Positions 5,849 through 5,987 of a stretch of 5,987 nt of DNA are shown here, piece after piece (positions within the stretch are counted from its first letter, which is position 1; each line of letters starts with the position of its first letter). The translations under genes and the position numbers were made by a program. The notes under the pieces were generated by a model, which was not told where the DNA came from, did not search any database, and worked only from the letters and a program-made list of their open reading frames with translations. The DNA is taken from positions 1 to 5,987 of the forward strand of contig CALFXV010000039.1 in NCBI GenBank assembly GCA_937957775.1, given 5' to 3'. Origin of the DNA: an uncultured Methylotenera sp. (GTDB lineage: Bacteria > Pseudomonadota > Gammaproteobacteria > Burkholderiales > Methylophilaceae).

Positions 5849-5987
5849 GTTTAACCACAGTGAACAATCTAACTGCGCTTGTTCAAACGCCGCTTGAATT
5901 TGCGCACCAAGGCCATGACCGTTTTCGAGTCAGGCAGCGAACGCCGTCCGCAGGACTTCGACACTGTCCCGCTGAACGACGCAGACT
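5849..5987. other. Right-end region of uncertain content and shifted composition
   Basis: Positions 5849-5929 read as an upstream extension of the coiled-coil frame on the - strand, without a usual start codon. From about 5931 to the edge the DNA is markedly GC-richer (37 of 57 bases by hand count). Several frames are open here. On the + strand ATG at 5915 runs to the edge, reading MTVFESGSERRPQDFDTVPL and on, but AAGG is only 2 nt before it. On the - strand another frame ends ...ALVRKFKRRLNKRS at TAG 5871-5869. None is recognisable, and none can be chosen with confidence from so little sequence. Confidence 0.4.

Noticed and set aside
5873..5986. + strand frame to the right edge with a PLND segment faintly like the PLDD motif of DNA polymerase III alpha
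   Set aside because: The surrounding spacing does not match the polymerase family and only about 38 residues are available; the likeness is too weak to name a gene.
1..5987. Search for a defence system, toxin-antitoxin pair, prophage, insertion sequence or CRISPR array
   Set aside because: All larger frames are housekeeping genes; no transposase, integrase, terminal inverted repeats or regularly spaced repeats are visible.

Overview
The window looks like ordinary chromosomal DNA of a betaproteobacterium with moderate GC (near 48% by eye). MnmA, RNase G and NadC carry wording I associate with Betaproteobacteria: [13 protein letters not shown] and [15 protein letters not shown] in MnmA, the N-terminus SEEILINVTPQETR in RNase G, and GGGANQRLALYDGILIKENHI (quoted in part below) in NadC. 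The modest GC and frequent TTA and CAA codons would suit the Methylophilales/Nitrosomonadales side of the class. This placement is inference from memory of the families, not from a search.

Layout, left to right. Positions 3-71 hold the probable C-terminal tail of an unidentified membrane protein (+), tail-to-tail with nadC (-, 75-950; quinolinate phosphoribosyltransferase of NAD synthesis). A 134-bp divergent spacer with a perfectly palindromic -10-like element separates nadC from a glutathione S-transferase-like gene (+, 1085-1699). That gene ends 6 nt from the end of mnmA (-, 1706-2821; tRNA 2-thiouridylase). mnmA follows nudJ (-, 2866-3309; Nudix hydrolase), an order also found in E. coli. 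A 176-bp divergent spacer, which may encode a 42-aa membrane peptide, leads to maf (+, 3486-4094; nucleotide pyrophosphatase) and rng (+, 4157-5608; RNase G). rng ends 6 nt from the end of a small coiled-coil gene (-, 5615 to at least 5848) whose 5' end is unclear. The last roughly 60 bases are markedly GC-richer than the rest.

The genes are housekeeping: NAD synthesis, tRNA wobble-uridine thiolation, nucleotide sanitation (Nudix and Maf) and RNA processing (RNase G). The two expression units with clear logic are nudJ-mnmA and maf-rng, transcribed away from each other. I see no mobile element, CRISPR array, rRNA, tRNA or convincing new multi-gene system. The points most worth a second look are the candidate leader peptide whose stop overlaps the maf start, the non-ATG starts of maf and rng, the hairpin across the maf stop codon, the palindromic promoter element, and the uncertain right-hand end.
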